Positions 1 through 8,216 are shown, numbered from the stretch's first letter. The stretch is 35,934 bases of DNA from Desulfobulbaceae bacterium (GCA_023544645.1 JAMJFO010000038.1:1-35934); one strand, 5' to 3'. Numbers and translations: made by a program. The notes: generated by a model not told the origin, from the sequence alone.

Positions 1-32
1 GCCCTACACTAATTTCTCAAGGAGTAGGTGTC

Positions 33-92
33 TCACTCACATTGACACAGAGGGATGTCTTCGAGCATGCGTTTTCTGAGTTGCGTTGCCAT
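33..92 (-). pseudogene. 5' fragment of a possible tyrosine recombinase/integrase, broken
   Basis: A strong ribosome binding site (GAGGAGG at 98-104, minus strand) stands 5 bases before an ATG at 92. The reading frame gives MATQLRKRMLEDIPLCQCE and then a stop. The LRxRMxED pattern resembles the start of many phage-type integrases that begin 'LRxRMIEDMxLRNLS'. A one-base shift would continue with NVSE before another stop. The rest of the gene would lie outside the window or has been lost. Start signal and stop are visible; the family assignment rests on about ten residues and is a weak inference. Confidence 0.3.
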
Positions 93-185
93 GATGTACC
101 TCCTCTGAAAGAGTGAATAATGAGAGACCTCTTTCAGAAGTATATCAGGCGGGACAGGGGTGGGTGTTCTGTGCTATAAGGAATT

Positions 186-244
186 GAGTTTGCAGGAGAA
201 CTGCGCGAAGCGCTTAGTTCAACCTGCATTTCCACAGCGAACTC
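186..244. terminator. Large imperfect hairpin at the 3' end of the methyltransferase gene
   Basis: Nested inverted repeats: GAGTTTGC (186-193) with GCGAACTC (237-244), TGCAGG (191-196) with CCTGCA (223-228), GAACT (198-202) with AGTTC (216-220), and GCGC (203-206) with GCGC (210-213) around a GAA loop. It overlaps the stop codon of the minus-strand methyltransferase. No clear U-tract follows, so it may be an RNA 3'-end structure or a repeat element rather than a classical terminator. Confidence 0.35.
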
Positions 245-1082
245 ATTGATCTTCCTTTTTCAGAATCCATATATAGCCTGGGAAGAGCCAATAAAAATTA
301 TTTACCATAAACGCTGCTAATTTCGCTTTACAGCCTGATGAAATCATATAATCCGCATGATATTTACCAGGAGACGCTATTATCGCTTTTGTATAATCAA
401 TAAGAGTAAAAGGGCTAACCAGTTTTTTAAGTCCCCAGAAGGTAAAATGTTTTTCATAATAATGATTCCCCCTTCCAGCAACTCTCATGTAATAATGCGC
501 AACAAAACGAGGAATAACAGAGAGCAAGGGTAAATTATAATGAGGCTCATTCCACATCAACCTGTTATTGGCGGCAAAAAAACAAACCCCGCTGGGCTTA
601 AGCACTCTATGAATCTCATTTATCGCTGTTTGCGAGTTGGGAAGATGCTCATAAACTTGAGAGAAAATAACAACATCAAAGGTATTATCGGCAAATCTCA
701 ACTTCATCGCGTCGCCAATCTCGAAAATCAAATTCTCTTTTTTAAATTCTCTTTTAGCATGGCTTATTGCATTTTCATCTATGTCGATACCGATAACCTG
801 GTGAAAATGTGACGACAAATAGTGATCAATGATACCTGTCGAACCACCTACATTCAACAAATCGAATCTATTTAAGGAGCAACCAAAATAATCTTCCAAA
901 ACACTAATCATAGTCTTTGCTTTACGTTGTCGCGCGGCAACATCAAACATGGAAGTGCCTCTACCGGAAAAATTATGCTGATACTCTCTCTCCACGACTT
1001 TCTGGCCACTCAATATTTCATCAAATTCAACTTGCCACTTTATTCTGCAATTTCCTGGTTTAAAGAATTGTTCAAATTGCAA
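243..1082 (-). CDS. Class I SAM-dependent methyltransferase
   Basis: 279 residues. The fold is shown by motif I (LLNVGGSTG, about residues 75-83), an acidic motif II (VIGIDID), motif III (EIGDAMKLRFADNTFDVV) and the post-motif EHLPN and HRVLKPSG, as in Methyltransf_11 proteins. No membrane segment is obvious. The gene starts one base beyond the glycosyltransferase stop and is probably translated with it. The first usable codon is TTG at 1082 with no clear Shine-Dalgarno, because the frame is closed by a TAG a few codons upstream, so the true start is uncertain. The substrate is unknown; the neighbour suggests a sugar or lipid-linked glycan (inference). The sequence is visibly richer in A+T than the genes after 5000. 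Confidence 0.8.
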   Translation of the reverse strand: MQFEQFFKPGNCRIKWQVEFDEILSGQKVVEREYQHNFSGRGTSMFDVAARQRKAKTMISVLEDYFGCSLNRFDLLNVGGSTGIIDHYLSSHFHQVIGIDIDENAISHAKREFKKENLIFEIGDAMKLRFADNTFDVVIFSQVYEHLPNSQTAINEIHRVLKPSGVCFFAANNRLMWNEPHYNLPLLSVIPRFVAHYYMRVAGRGNHYYEKHFTFWGLKKLVSPFTLIDYTKAIIASPGKYHADYMISSGCKAKLAAFMVNNFYWLFPGYIWILKKEDQ

Positions 1083-1083
1083 T

Positions 1084-2295
1084 TCAATGCGTTTTGGAAA
1101 AGGCTAACAGTTTAACGTATTGTCGCGATATATATTCCCAATCAAATTTTTCCAAAGACTTAATTCGAGCATTTTGGGACATTACTCCTGCTTCATCACT
1201 ATTACCCAAGGCATAAATTATTTTTTCCGCTATAGCTCTGCTATTCTTTTCCGGAACAAGAAAACCGGTTTTATTATTTTCTATAATGTCTCGAATACCA
1301 CCGACATCGCTCCCAATGAGAAGACAGCCGGACAATGCGGCCTCAACAAAGGTAAGACCAAAACCCTCAGTATCTCCATCTTTTGCGGTGACGGATGGGC
1401 CGACAAACACCTGGCAACTGGCGTAGTACGCCGGAAGATCATTATTGGGAACTCCGCCCATAAAAAAAATATTTTCCTGCAATCCTAAATTATCAGCAAG
1501 GTTATGTAGAGAATCCTGGAGTTCACCTGCTCCAACAATCATTAATTTGGCATCCGGAAATTCTTTCAGCACCATTGGCATGGCCTCAATCAAAAACATA
1601 ACTCCCTTCTTTTCCGATAAACGTCCGACATACAGTATACTGCGGTGTTGTAATTTATATCTGCGAATCAATGCTTCACTGCGACGCTCAGGAGAAAATT
1701 TCTTTGAAGATACACCCATGGAAACAACATCTATATCGACCTTAAAAATATCGCGCCTGATTTTATTCTTTAACGAAGAGCTCACAACCGTTACTTTATC
1801 AGCTTTCTCAAGAACAAATCGTTTAAAAGCATTCATTAGTTTCGATTGAAGCCCATAGACATCGCCTCCATGGGCAGTGACAACTACGGGCACACCAAAA
1901 ATCATTTTCATTATTACAGCATGAAACCCCTGGGGAATAATCCAGTGAGCATGTATGATATCAGGACGAATCCGATATACTAAAAAAAGCAAAGAAAAGA
2001 ATTGCGCTATCAGGTACAACGGCAACAGGCCATAAAACATTTTATTTCGCTGCAAAGTCGGGAGTATGCCGGAAGAACCTGCTAACTTCTCAAAAGGCGC
2101 CAGACAATAACGGAAGCGGTGGACTGTAATATTATCCACAATTTCGTGTGTTTTAGAACCAGGATAATGAGGCGTGTGAACGAAAACCTCAAAGTCCGCT
2201 GCCAGACGTTTTGACAATTCATAAACAAACGGCGGATCAGTATCTTCCGACCAGCGCGGAAACGTCGAGGTTAGCACAAGGAGCCTATGCTTCAT
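1084..2295 (-). CDS. GT4-family glycosyltransferase (group 1)
   Basis: 403 residues, a normal length for a retaining GT-B glycosyltransferase. The N-terminal domain begins LLVLTSTFPRWSEDTDPPF, typical of GT4 enzymes that find cytoplasmic sugar nucleotides, and has a TAHGGDVYGL acceptor loop. The C-terminal donor domain shows ILYVGRLSEKKG and the E-x7-E signature in EGFGLTFVEAALSGC, followed by GSDVGGIRD. It likely adds a sugar to a lipid carrier or polysaccharide at the inner face of the membrane. ATG start at 2295, reading away from the TMTC-like gene. The A+T-rich composition and the adjacent methyltransferase suggest an acquired surface-glycan cluster. Confidence 0.9.
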   Translation of the reverse strand: MKHRLLVLTSTFPRWSEDTDPPFVYELSKRLAADFEVFVHTPHYPGSKTHEIVDNITVHRFRYCLAPFEKLAGSSGILPTLQRNKMFYGLLPLYLIAQFFSLLFLVYRIRPDIIHAHWIIPQGFHAVIMKMIFGVPVVVTAHGGDVYGLQSKLMNAFKRFVLEKADKVTVVSSSLKNKIRRDIFKVDIDVVSMGVSSKKFSPERRSEALIRRYKLQHRSILYVGRLSEKKGVMFLIEAMPMVLKEFPDAKLMIVGAGELQDSLHNLADNLGLQENIFFMGGVPNNDLPAYYASCQVFVGPSVTAKDGDTEGFGLTFVEAALSGCLLIGSDVGGIRDIIENNKTGFLVPEKNSRAIAEKIIYALGNSDEAGVMSQNARIKSLEKFDWEYISRQYVKLLAFSKTH

Positions 2296-2830
2296 CTATT
2301 AATCAGTCCAAACCTTCTTAATAATCATTTTCTTTCTGCTAGAAAAACCATAAAAATCAAGTAATTGCAGAAGCGCAACCTACTGTATTAACGAATAAAA
2401 TTACATGACTCAAAAGACATCTTTATTTTATAGTTTCCAACATTATAACAATATAAAATATAACTATAAACTCATTGTCCACGCAAAAGGGCCTTGCGTC
2501 GGGCTGCACTTAAATGATAACATAACTCATTGAAAAAAATAGGATTCACTTTCAACTCGTTTTATCTGGATCAAATAATAAACCAGCTGTTTCTCATCGA
2601 TACCCAGCAAATTTATATTGCCTGAGCATGCCATGCAGATTTCAGCTAAATACATTGCATTCAAACTGTTGCAGAGCACACAGGCAGGAGTCCTACACGA
2701 ACTCAGGATGCATGCAAAGTTCACGAGGACATGAGACTCCGAATATTATTATTTTCAGGCTCAAAAATATCCTTTCCGAATTTTAATTATAACCAGAAGA
2801 AACAATAACTCCTTAAGATTATTATTTGTC
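2296..2830. other. A+T-rich divergent intergenic region
   Basis: This 535-base gap separates the divergent glycosyltransferase and TMTC-like genes. I see no convincing promoter. At 2476-2495 there is a small hairpin (ACGCAA/TTGCGT). At 2687-2740 GGAGTC and GACTCC enclose weaker pairs (GAAC/GTTC, GTCCT/AGGAC) about 90 bases before the next start, possibly a leader structure. A 65-codon open frame at 2527-2724 has a GTG start and no ribosome binding site, and is not called. Confidence 0.5.
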
Positions 2831-5002
2831 ATGCACGATAGTCTCACCACCAGTAAAAAGATATATTTTTTCGTAATCTTTTCATTCATAATCATTGGCT
2901 CAGTCATTTATGCCAATTCTCTCAATTCACCTTTCTATTTTGATGATTTCCATAATATCTTGTCTCCTTCCCTCAAGATGGAGGAAATGTCGCAGGAAAC
3001 AATTAGCAAAGCAATTTCAGAGGGATGGTTAAAAAATCGCTTTGTCGCGAATACCAGCTTTGCATTAAATTATTATCTTCATGGCTCTAAAGTGCAGGGA
3101 TACCATATCCTGAACATAGTTATTCATATTGTCAATTCCGTTTTAGTATTTTTCTTTATCTATATGACGCTGACGTTACCTCCGAACAGAGATAAATATA
3201 AACATTTTCTGTTGTTAGCGTATACGATATCGCTCCTCTGGCTGGTACATCCACTGGCGACGCAATCTGTAACCTATATCGTACAGAGGATGAACAGCTT
3301 GGCTGTCATGTTTTATCTGCTTTCAATAATTTGTTATATCAAGGTACGATTATATCAGAGAAACCGGATAAATAATAAATTGTTTGTTGTGAGTGGTTAT
3401 GCACTGTGCATTTTATTTGGTTTAATGGCATTGGGATCCAAGGAAAATGCCGCAACTCTTCCGATAATGATTTTCCTTTATGAAATATTTTTTTATCAAG
3501 ACCTCCGCTTGCGCGTTAGCACCAAAAATATCATACTGGCCTGCGCCACCACAGCTATATTTATAAGCCTCATTTATTATTTTCTCGGATCGGATCCATG
3601 GCGTTTTTTTTCAAACACCTGTCCAGGTAGAGATTTTACAGTCTATGAGCGGATTCTGACTCAATTCAGAGTAGTTTCACACTATATAAGCCTGATCTTC
3701 TACCCGATACCGCAGCGACTGGTTTTTGATTATAATTTTCCTCTTTCCACTTCATTCTTTCAGCCAATCAGCACAGTATATTCTTTTATATTTTTGGTGG
3801 GGCTTGCTATAATTGCAATTCTTCTGGCCAATAAAGAACGCCTCCTCTCCTTCTGCATTATCTGCTTTTTCCTTACTCTCGCTATCGAATCATCAGTCAT
3901 TTGTCTGGAAATTATTTTTGAACACCGCACTTACCTTCCTTCAGTGTTCCTGCTCATTTTCTGCATAGCAGGTTTGCAAAGAGTCACAGGCAACAGGAAA
4001 ATGACACCCATACTCTTCCTGGTAATTTCTATTTTATTTGGATCTTGGACCTTTGAGCGAAACAAGATATGGCAGGATCCTCTTGTATTCTGGTCTGATT
4101 CTGTTAAGAAGTCCCCGGGAAAACCCCGTTCACTCAACAATCTTGGGAATACCTATGCCTACAAAAATGAATTTGATCTGGCCATACAGGCATATGAGAA
4201 AGCCCTTGCGATTGATCCTGATTTTCTTCCCACACTAAAAAATATTTCTATAATTTACACAAAAAATGAAAATTTAGAGATGGCAAAGTACTACGCTTAC
4301 CTGGCACTGGAACATGAACCAGACTTTGTAAGCGTGTTGAACACCCTTGGCGTTATTTTCATGCAAGAAAAAAACAGTATAAAAGCGGAACACTATTATC
4401 GCAAAGCACTTGAAACCGCGCCTGATCATGGCCTGGTAAATAAAAATATCGGAACACTGCTTCTGCGTTCCAACAAGCCGGCTGAGGCCCTTCCGCACTT
4501 GGAAAAAGCCTTTCGCGTTAAAAAAGTACGAGACACTGAGCTCCTCCTTAATTTGGGGGAAGCCTACCTGCGTACCGGCAAAATTGAACAGGCGCGAGAA
4601 GCATATCAGAACACACTGGAAATTACGCCCGAATCAGCTGCTGCCCATTACAATCTAGCCATGATCTTATCCAGGGAAAGAAAAGAAAAAGATGCCCTGC
4701 ATCATTACAAGGAAGCTGTCAAGCTCGCCCCATTTTATATCCCCGCACTGTACAACTATGGCAACCTGCTCCTGCGAACAGGTAAAACGAAGGAAGCTGT
4801 TGAGCAATACCAGAAAATTATTGAAATGCGGCCGGAACTAGCCGATGCCTACAATAACCTTGGATTGATTTTTGCTCAAAACCAGCAATTACAGGAGGCT
4901 GCGTTATTATTTCAGGAAGCCCTGCAAATTCTGCCCAACCATGCAATGGCGGAAAAAAATCTTCAGGCCGTTCAACGCGAATTGGATCTGGAACTGGAAT
5001 AG
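2831..5002 (+). CDS. TMTC-like polytopic membrane protein with C-terminal TPR repeats, candidate protein O-glycosyltransferase
   Basis: 723 residues. Residues 1 to about 410 carry roughly ten hydrophobic segments. After the first comes FYFDDFHNI, the paired-aspartate loop of GT-C enzymes. Around 280-300 is a SHYISLIFYPIPQRLVFDY segment resembling the DUF1736 region, and at about 363 EHRTYLPSV matches the ERxLYxPS motif of the TMTC/DUF1736 family. From about 435 to the end are eight TPRs of 34 residues, for example LNNLGNTYAYKNEFDLAIQ. TMTC proteins are O-mannosyltransferases in animals; the bacterial substrates are mostly unknown. Its position next to the pilin operon, with convergent 3' ends 18 bases apart, makes pilin or PilY1 glycosylation a reasonable guess. 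No clear ribosome binding site precedes the ATG. A+T-rich. Confidence 0.75.
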   Translation: MHDSLTTSKKIYFFVIFSFIIIGSVIYANSLNSPFYFDDFHNILSPSLKMEEMSQETISKAISEGWLKNRFVANTSFALNYYLHGSKVQGYHILNIVIHIVNSVLVFFFIYMTLTLPPNRDKYKHFLLLAYTISLLWLVHPLATQSVTYIVQRMNSLAVMFYLLSIICYIKVRLYQRNRINNKLFVVSGYALCILFGLMALGSKENAATLPIMIFLYEIFFYQDLRLRVSTKNIILACATTAIFISLIYYFLGSDPWRFFSNTCPGRDFTVYERILTQFRVVSHYISLIFYPIPQRLVFDYNFPLSTSFFQPISTVYSFIFLVGLAIIAILLANKERLLSFCIICFFLTLAIESSVICLEIIFEHRTYLPSVFLLIFCIAGLQRVTGNRKMTPILFLVISILFGSWTFERNKIWQDPLVFWSDSVKKSPGKPRSLNNLGNTYAYKNEFDLAIQAYEKALAIDPDFLPTLKNISIIYTKNENLEMAKYYAYLALEHEPDFVSVLNTLGVIFMQEKNSIKAEHYYRKALETAPDHGLVNKNIGTLLLRSNKPAEALPHLEKAFRVKKVRDTELLLNLGEAYLRTGKIEQAREAYQNTLEITPESAAAHYNLAMILSRERKEKDALHHYKEAVKLAPFYIPALYNYGNLLLRTGKTKEAVEQYQKIIEMRPELADAYNNLGLIFAQNQQLQEAALLFQEALQILPNHAMAEKNLQAVQRELDLELE

Positions 5003-5020
5003 TCCATAGAAAAGAAACAA

Positions 5021-5875
5021 CTAATTGCTTTTTAACTGCACAAGATTTGAAGTCGTATATACCCGGCCATTCTCCATTATATAAAATTCCCCGCCATACG
5101 GATCCCTGGGAATTTCTTCCATGAGTCCTTCTCTGACGAGGTCTGACAAATTTTCAGGCTGCTGGTTGAATTGTTTTATATATTCGCCAACATGTTTTTC
5201 CAGGGCAGCGATTATCCTGAGTGTGTCCAGCCTTTTCTGCAGAAATAATTTTGTTTTAGCATCTCTAGTTTCCTTGAGCATCTCCTGAAGAAAAATAATC
5301 CCGCTCATAATGTTCCCGGACTGCAAACGCATTCGTGCTGCAAGGGTTTTATAAAATTGGGGGGCGCCTGGAACAATTGCCGCTTTTTCAAGATACATGC
5401 CGGCGGTTTCCGGATCCTTCAAGAAATAATAATGATTGAACCAGAGAAAAAAATATGGCCGATAATTATCTTTCAAAACCGAGGCTGCCTTAAGCAGCAG
5501 TTCGTTCGTCTCCTCGACCATTCCCGCCTCCCAGGGCAAGGATGTTTCAGCCAGGACATAAGGGTCCAAGAATCGGGGATCCAGTTCGGTGATGAGCTTT
5601 ACCCCTAGGTAGGTCGCCTGCCATTCAGCGGGCTTCACCTCAATTTTGTCAAGGATTTTTTCGCCGTGCCAGACCATGGTATTGAGCATCAAATAATCCG
5701 CCATAACACCCGGAAATTCCAACACAAGTGCTTTCACAAGCGAGGGGGGATAATAAACCAGTCGACTTACCTCGGTTTTCTCCCCACCGGTGTGCATATC
5801 ATAAATACGCCCCACACAAAAAAAACTGATAAAACAGACTACGATGAAGGATAAAAGAAGGCCCCATGCTTTCAT
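5021..5875 (-). CDS. Membrane-anchored accessory protein of the pilin-linked ABC exporter (PilG-like position)
   Basis: 284 residues. An N-terminal hydrophobic helix (about residues 4-24) anchors a periplasmic domain. The middle (about 85-225) has helical, TPR-like pairs: PYVLAETSLPWEAG, PYFFLWFNHYYFLKDPETA, FYKTLAARMRLQSGN. The C-terminus reads EIPRDPYGGEFYIMENGRVYTTS, which resembles the DPWGxxYxY / G-V-S ending of GspG pseudopilins. The ATG overlaps the permease stop (ATGA), so the two are translationally coupled. In Myxococcus xanthus the pilA-linked pilG-pilH-pilI genes encode an accessory protein and an ABC transporter needed for pilus assembly; by position this would be the PilG counterpart, though I cannot show homology. 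Function unproven. Confidence 0.65.
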   Translation of the reverse strand: MKAWGLLLSFIVVCFISFFCVGRIYDMHTGGEKTEVSRLVYYPPSLVKALVLEFPGVMADYLMLNTMVWHGEKILDKIEVKPAEWQATYLGVKLITELDPRFLDPYVLAETSLPWEAGMVEETNELLLKAASVLKDNYRPYFFLWFNHYYFLKDPETAGMYLEKAAIVPGAPQFYKTLAARMRLQSGNIMSGIIFLQEMLKETRDAKTKLFLQKRLDTLRIIAALEKHVGEYIKQFNQQPENLSDLVREGLMEEIPRDPYGGEFYIMENGRVYTTSNLVQLKSN

Positions 5876-6684
5876 GGTAAATCGCGTTTATTGAAGTACA
5901 AAACAGCAATAATTAAAATTGCGGTCACATAGGCGAACCCGTAGACGGTGACCAGAGAAACCTCCTGAAAACTGATAGCAAGGCCATGGGCGGCCTGCTG
6001 TTTAAAATCAAATGCAGCAAGGTTGGGGAAGATGTACAAAGTCACGTGAATGACTTTCTTAACCGTCGGGGAGATATCCACTCCCGGTAGCTGAGCAGAG
6101 ACAAAGTGCACAAGATCTTCAACTGTCTGCCCCACCACATATGTTGCGAGTGTCAGCAGGGTTGCCAGAAACGAACTTGTCGTAACACAGCACCAGAGCA
6201 CAACTGTACTGTTCAGGGTCAGAATGGCAAGGAGAGCTATAAACGATGACATCAGGATAGAAGACACGGACAGACGGGTAAAAAAATGCTCCGGATATAT
6301 CTGTGTCGAGCCCCATACCGCGAGCAGTGTAAAACAGGTTAAAACACCGACAATCATCGCTGCCAACAATCCCAATCCGATAAATTTACCAATGATATAG
6401 TTTGCCCTGGAAGCCGGCCGCGCCAGTATCGTGTAAATTGTACGCTGTTCAATATCGCCGGAAAGGAGATTGACTGCGAGAAAAAAAGGGACCAGGAGGC
6501 CCCCAGCACTTACAACGGACAGGCAGAGATCAAGAGTGATCTTCAAAATATCGCGCATGAAAAAGCCGCTTATCAGTACCGCAAACACGTTAAAAAAAAC
6601 GGCAAAAACGACCACACCGTACAAAACCCGGTAGCGAAGCCCCTCCTTGAACGTAATTAACGCTATTGGCCAAATTGTGTTCAA
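5872..6684 (-). CDS. ABC-2 type transporter permease, PilI-like
   Basis: 270 residues with six hydrophobic stretches: about 20-42, 55-75, 100-125, 140-160, 165-190 and 240-262. The cytoplasmic motif SGDIEQRTIYTILARP followed by SRANYIIGKF is characteristic of ABC-2/NosY-type permeases. It overlaps the ATPase gene upstream and the accessory gene downstream by ATGA, so the three form one operon. In Myxococcus the pilin-linked transporter (PilH/PilI) is needed for pilus biogenesis, and similar pairs follow pilA in Geobacter (from memory). The substrate is unknown. The family call is firm; the link to pili is inferred from position. Confidence 0.85.
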   Translation of the reverse strand: MNTIWPIALITFKEGLRYRVLYGVVVFAVFFNVFAVLISGFFMRDILKITLDLCLSVVSAGGLLVPFFLAVNLLSGDIEQRTIYTILARPASRANYIIGKFIGLGLLAAMIVGVLTCFTLLAVWGSTQIYPEHFFTRLSVSSILMSSFIALLAILTLNSTVVLWCCVTTSSFLATLLTLATYVVGQTVEDLVHFVSAQLPGVDISPTVKKVIHVTLYIFPNLAAFDFKQQAAHGLAISFQEVSLVTVYGFAYVTAILIIAVLYFNKRDLP

Positions 6685-7442
6685 TTGCTTACCGCAGATA
6701 ATGTGTTAAGAAAAAATGATTCCAGCCGTGACACTCCGACATGCTCTCCCTGGTCCGCACCCACCAACTCTTCCGGCGTGGTAACTGCCGCCATAACCCC
6801 CTTATTCATGATACCGATCCGAGTGCAAATATGCTCCACATCGGCAAGAATATGCGAACAGAATACAATAGTCGTTCCCGATGTTTTGTACTGTCGGATT
6901 ATCTCCACAACCAAATGTCTGCCCAAAGGGTCAAGGCCGGACATTGGCTCATCAAGAATAAGTATTTCCGGCTCGAGAAAAAGGGCATATGCCAGTGCCG
7001 CCCGCTGGGTCATACCTTTGGAAAAAGTTCTTATGGGTAGTTTTGCAGCATGGGCAAGGTTGACGGTTTGCAGTATTTCATCAATACGCTTCCTGGTTTG
7101 TTTTTTGGACATCCCTGCCGTGCGGGCAGCAAAAACAAGATGATCCGTAACCGAAAGATTTCGATACAGGCAAGGATTTTCAGGCAAATAACCGATCCGG
7201 CGGCGAACATTCAGATCACCGACCTTCTGACCGTCAATCATTGCCGTACCATGGTCAGGACGGACAAACCCCATAAGAATCTTAAGTATGGTTGACTTTC
7301 CCGCTCCGTTAGGACCGACAATGCCAAATACTTCTCCTCTTTCCACCCTTAAATCAAACTCGACAAGAGCCTTCTGTGTTTTTGTTCCGGAAAGCGCTGC
7401 CGTATAGGACTTGGTGATATTATTGCAGTTAATAATTATCAT
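6681..7442 (-). CDS. ABC transporter ATP-binding protein, PilH-like
   Basis: 253 residues, complete. Walker A is GPNGAGKST, the signature is the variant FSKGMTQRAALA, Walker B with the catalytic glutamate is EILILDEPMSGLDP, and the switch histidine is in FCSHIL. This is the single-domain ATPase that pairs with ABC-2 permeases. The ATG at 7442 has no visible Shine-Dalgarno and lies just past the U-tract of a strong terminator that ends the pilA-N/pilA-C transcript. The transporter is therefore probably expressed at a low level by readthrough. It overlaps the permease by ATGA. PilH of Myxococcus is the closest functional precedent. Confidence 0.9.
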   Translation of the reverse strand: MIIINCNNITKSYTAALSGTKTQKALVEFDLRVERGEVFGIVGPNGAGKSTILKILMGFVRPDHGTAMIDGQKVGDLNVRRRIGYLPENPCLYRNLSVTDHLVFAARTAGMSKKQTRKRIDEILQTVNLAHAAKLPIRTFSKGMTQRAALAYALFLEPEILILDEPMSGLDPLGRHLVVEIIRQYKTSGTTIVFCSHILADVEHICTRIGIMNKGVMAAVTTPEELVGADQGEHVGVSRLESFFLNTLSAVSN

Positions 7443-7455
7443 ATATATACAAAAA

Positions 7456-7489
7456 CAAAAAAAAACTCCTCATCGAGCGATGAGGAGTT
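7456..7489 (-). terminator. Intrinsic terminator after pilA-C
   Basis: An 11-bp perfect stem, AACTCCTCATC (7464-7474) and GATGAGGAGTT (7479-7489), with a GAGC/GCTC loop. On the minus strand it is followed by a run of T (complement of the A-run 7457-7465). It lies 25 bases after the pilA-C stop and separates the abundant pilin message from the ABC transporter genes. Confidence 0.93.
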
Positions 7490-7513
7490 GGCTGGTGCAT
7501 AAAAAATATCTGT

Positions 7514-7900
7514 TTAATTCATCGGGTTATAGTCAGCCTGCTTTGTCCAGAACTCATCGGAACTACTCGTTGTAACTGCTACAAGTGTAGAATTTTCAGC
7601 CTGGACACTTATCCAAAACACCTTATTGGTATCATCCGCCATTCCGTATGCCTGGCCGCCAGCGGTTTCCAGTGCGGAAGCATGCACTCCATTAAGGGAA
7701 AAGCCTGAGGCTCGTGAAATAACAGACATTTGTACCTGCGGCGAAGGATTAAATACCAGAGGATCAGCGCCATCAATGCCAGCTGCTTCGATAGTAACCT
7801 GTGCTCCAGCGGCCGTTACACCCACGCTCACAGCATTTGCGCTAGCAACCATGAGCATTGATATTGTCATCGCCACCATGTAAATCATTATACGTTTCAT
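7514..7900 (-). CDS. Small secreted pilin partner, PilA-C / Spc-like
   Basis: 128 residues. A clear signal peptide (MKRIMIYMVAMTISMLMVASANA) predicts cleavage after ANA and a mature domain of about 105 residues. The mature part is beta-prone with no cysteine: VTAAGAQVTIEA, a central NPSPQVQMSV, and FWISVQAENSTLVAVTTSS near the end. GGAGG precedes the ATG with normal spacing, 28 bases after the pilin stop, so it is co-transcribed with the pilin. In Geobacter sulfurreducens the gene after the short pilA (GSU1497, Spc or PilA-C) encodes a small secreted protein that stabilises PilA-N and forms a heterodimeric filament with it. Position, size, signal peptide and domain style fit that role; sequence similarity was not computed. 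Confidence 0.72.
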   Translation of the reverse strand: MKRIMIYMVAMTISMLMVASANAVSVGVTAAGAQVTIEAAGIDGADPLVFNPSPQVQMSVISRASGFSLNGVHASALETAGGQAYGMADDTNKVFWISVQAENSTLVAVTTSSSDEFWTKQADYNPMN

Positions 7901-7928
7901 TGGGTCCTCCTATGTGAATTTTAAAATA

Positions 7929-8159
7929 TTAGTAAGGGTATACCTGATAGTCGGCACTGAATGCATGCATATCCGTGGTAAGGTTCCTTACATCGGACAA
8001 TGCCGCCTTGTTCTGGGCTTTGACCCGGAATTTGGCGAACTGCGGGATGGCGATGGCCGCCAGGATACCGATGATGGCGACAACGATCATCAGCTCGATC
8101 AGGGTAAAACCTTTTTGTCCTTCTTTTCTTCTCATTTGTTTGTTTATGCGGGCAATCAT
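7929..8159 (-). CDS. pilA: Short type IVa pilin, PilA-N type
   Basis: 76 residues from the ATG at 8159, chosen over the ATG at 8186 because GGAGG (8165-8169) lies 5 bases upstream of it. A 17-residue basic leader ending QKG is cut before [19 protein letters not shown], leaving a mature pilin of only 59 residues with Glu5. It lacks the globular head of ordinary pilins, as does G. sulfurreducens PilA (61 residues). Aromatics are at mature positions 1, 24, 27, 50, 54, 57 and 59; 1, 24, 27 and 57 coincide with aromatics of the Geobacter pilin, while Tyr32 is Gln here. It is followed by pilA-C and preceded by a sigma54-type promoter. It is the likely major subunit. Confidence 0.93.
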   Translation of the reverse strand: MIARINKQMRRKEGQKGFTLIELMIVVAIIGILAAIAIPQFAKFRVKAQNKAALSDVRNLTTDMHAFSADYQVYPY

Positions 8160-8216
8160 CTGTTCCTCCATTGTTGAATTGCTCATGCCAATAAAAACTT
8201 ACGTTGACCTAACTAA

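Noticed and set aside
186-244. Integron attC site
   Set aside because: The hairpin lacks RYYYAAC/GTTRRRY ends and the nearby fragment is not like IntI.
2461-2540. c-di-GMP (GEMM) riboswitch, searched because of ACGCAAA next to a pilus locus
   Set aside because: Only a short ACGCAA hairpin; the GEMM helices and tetraloop are missing.
2527-2724. 65-codon Cys-rich open frame on the minus strand
   Set aside because: GTG start without a ribosome binding site, A+T-rich, no recognisable motif; probably chance.
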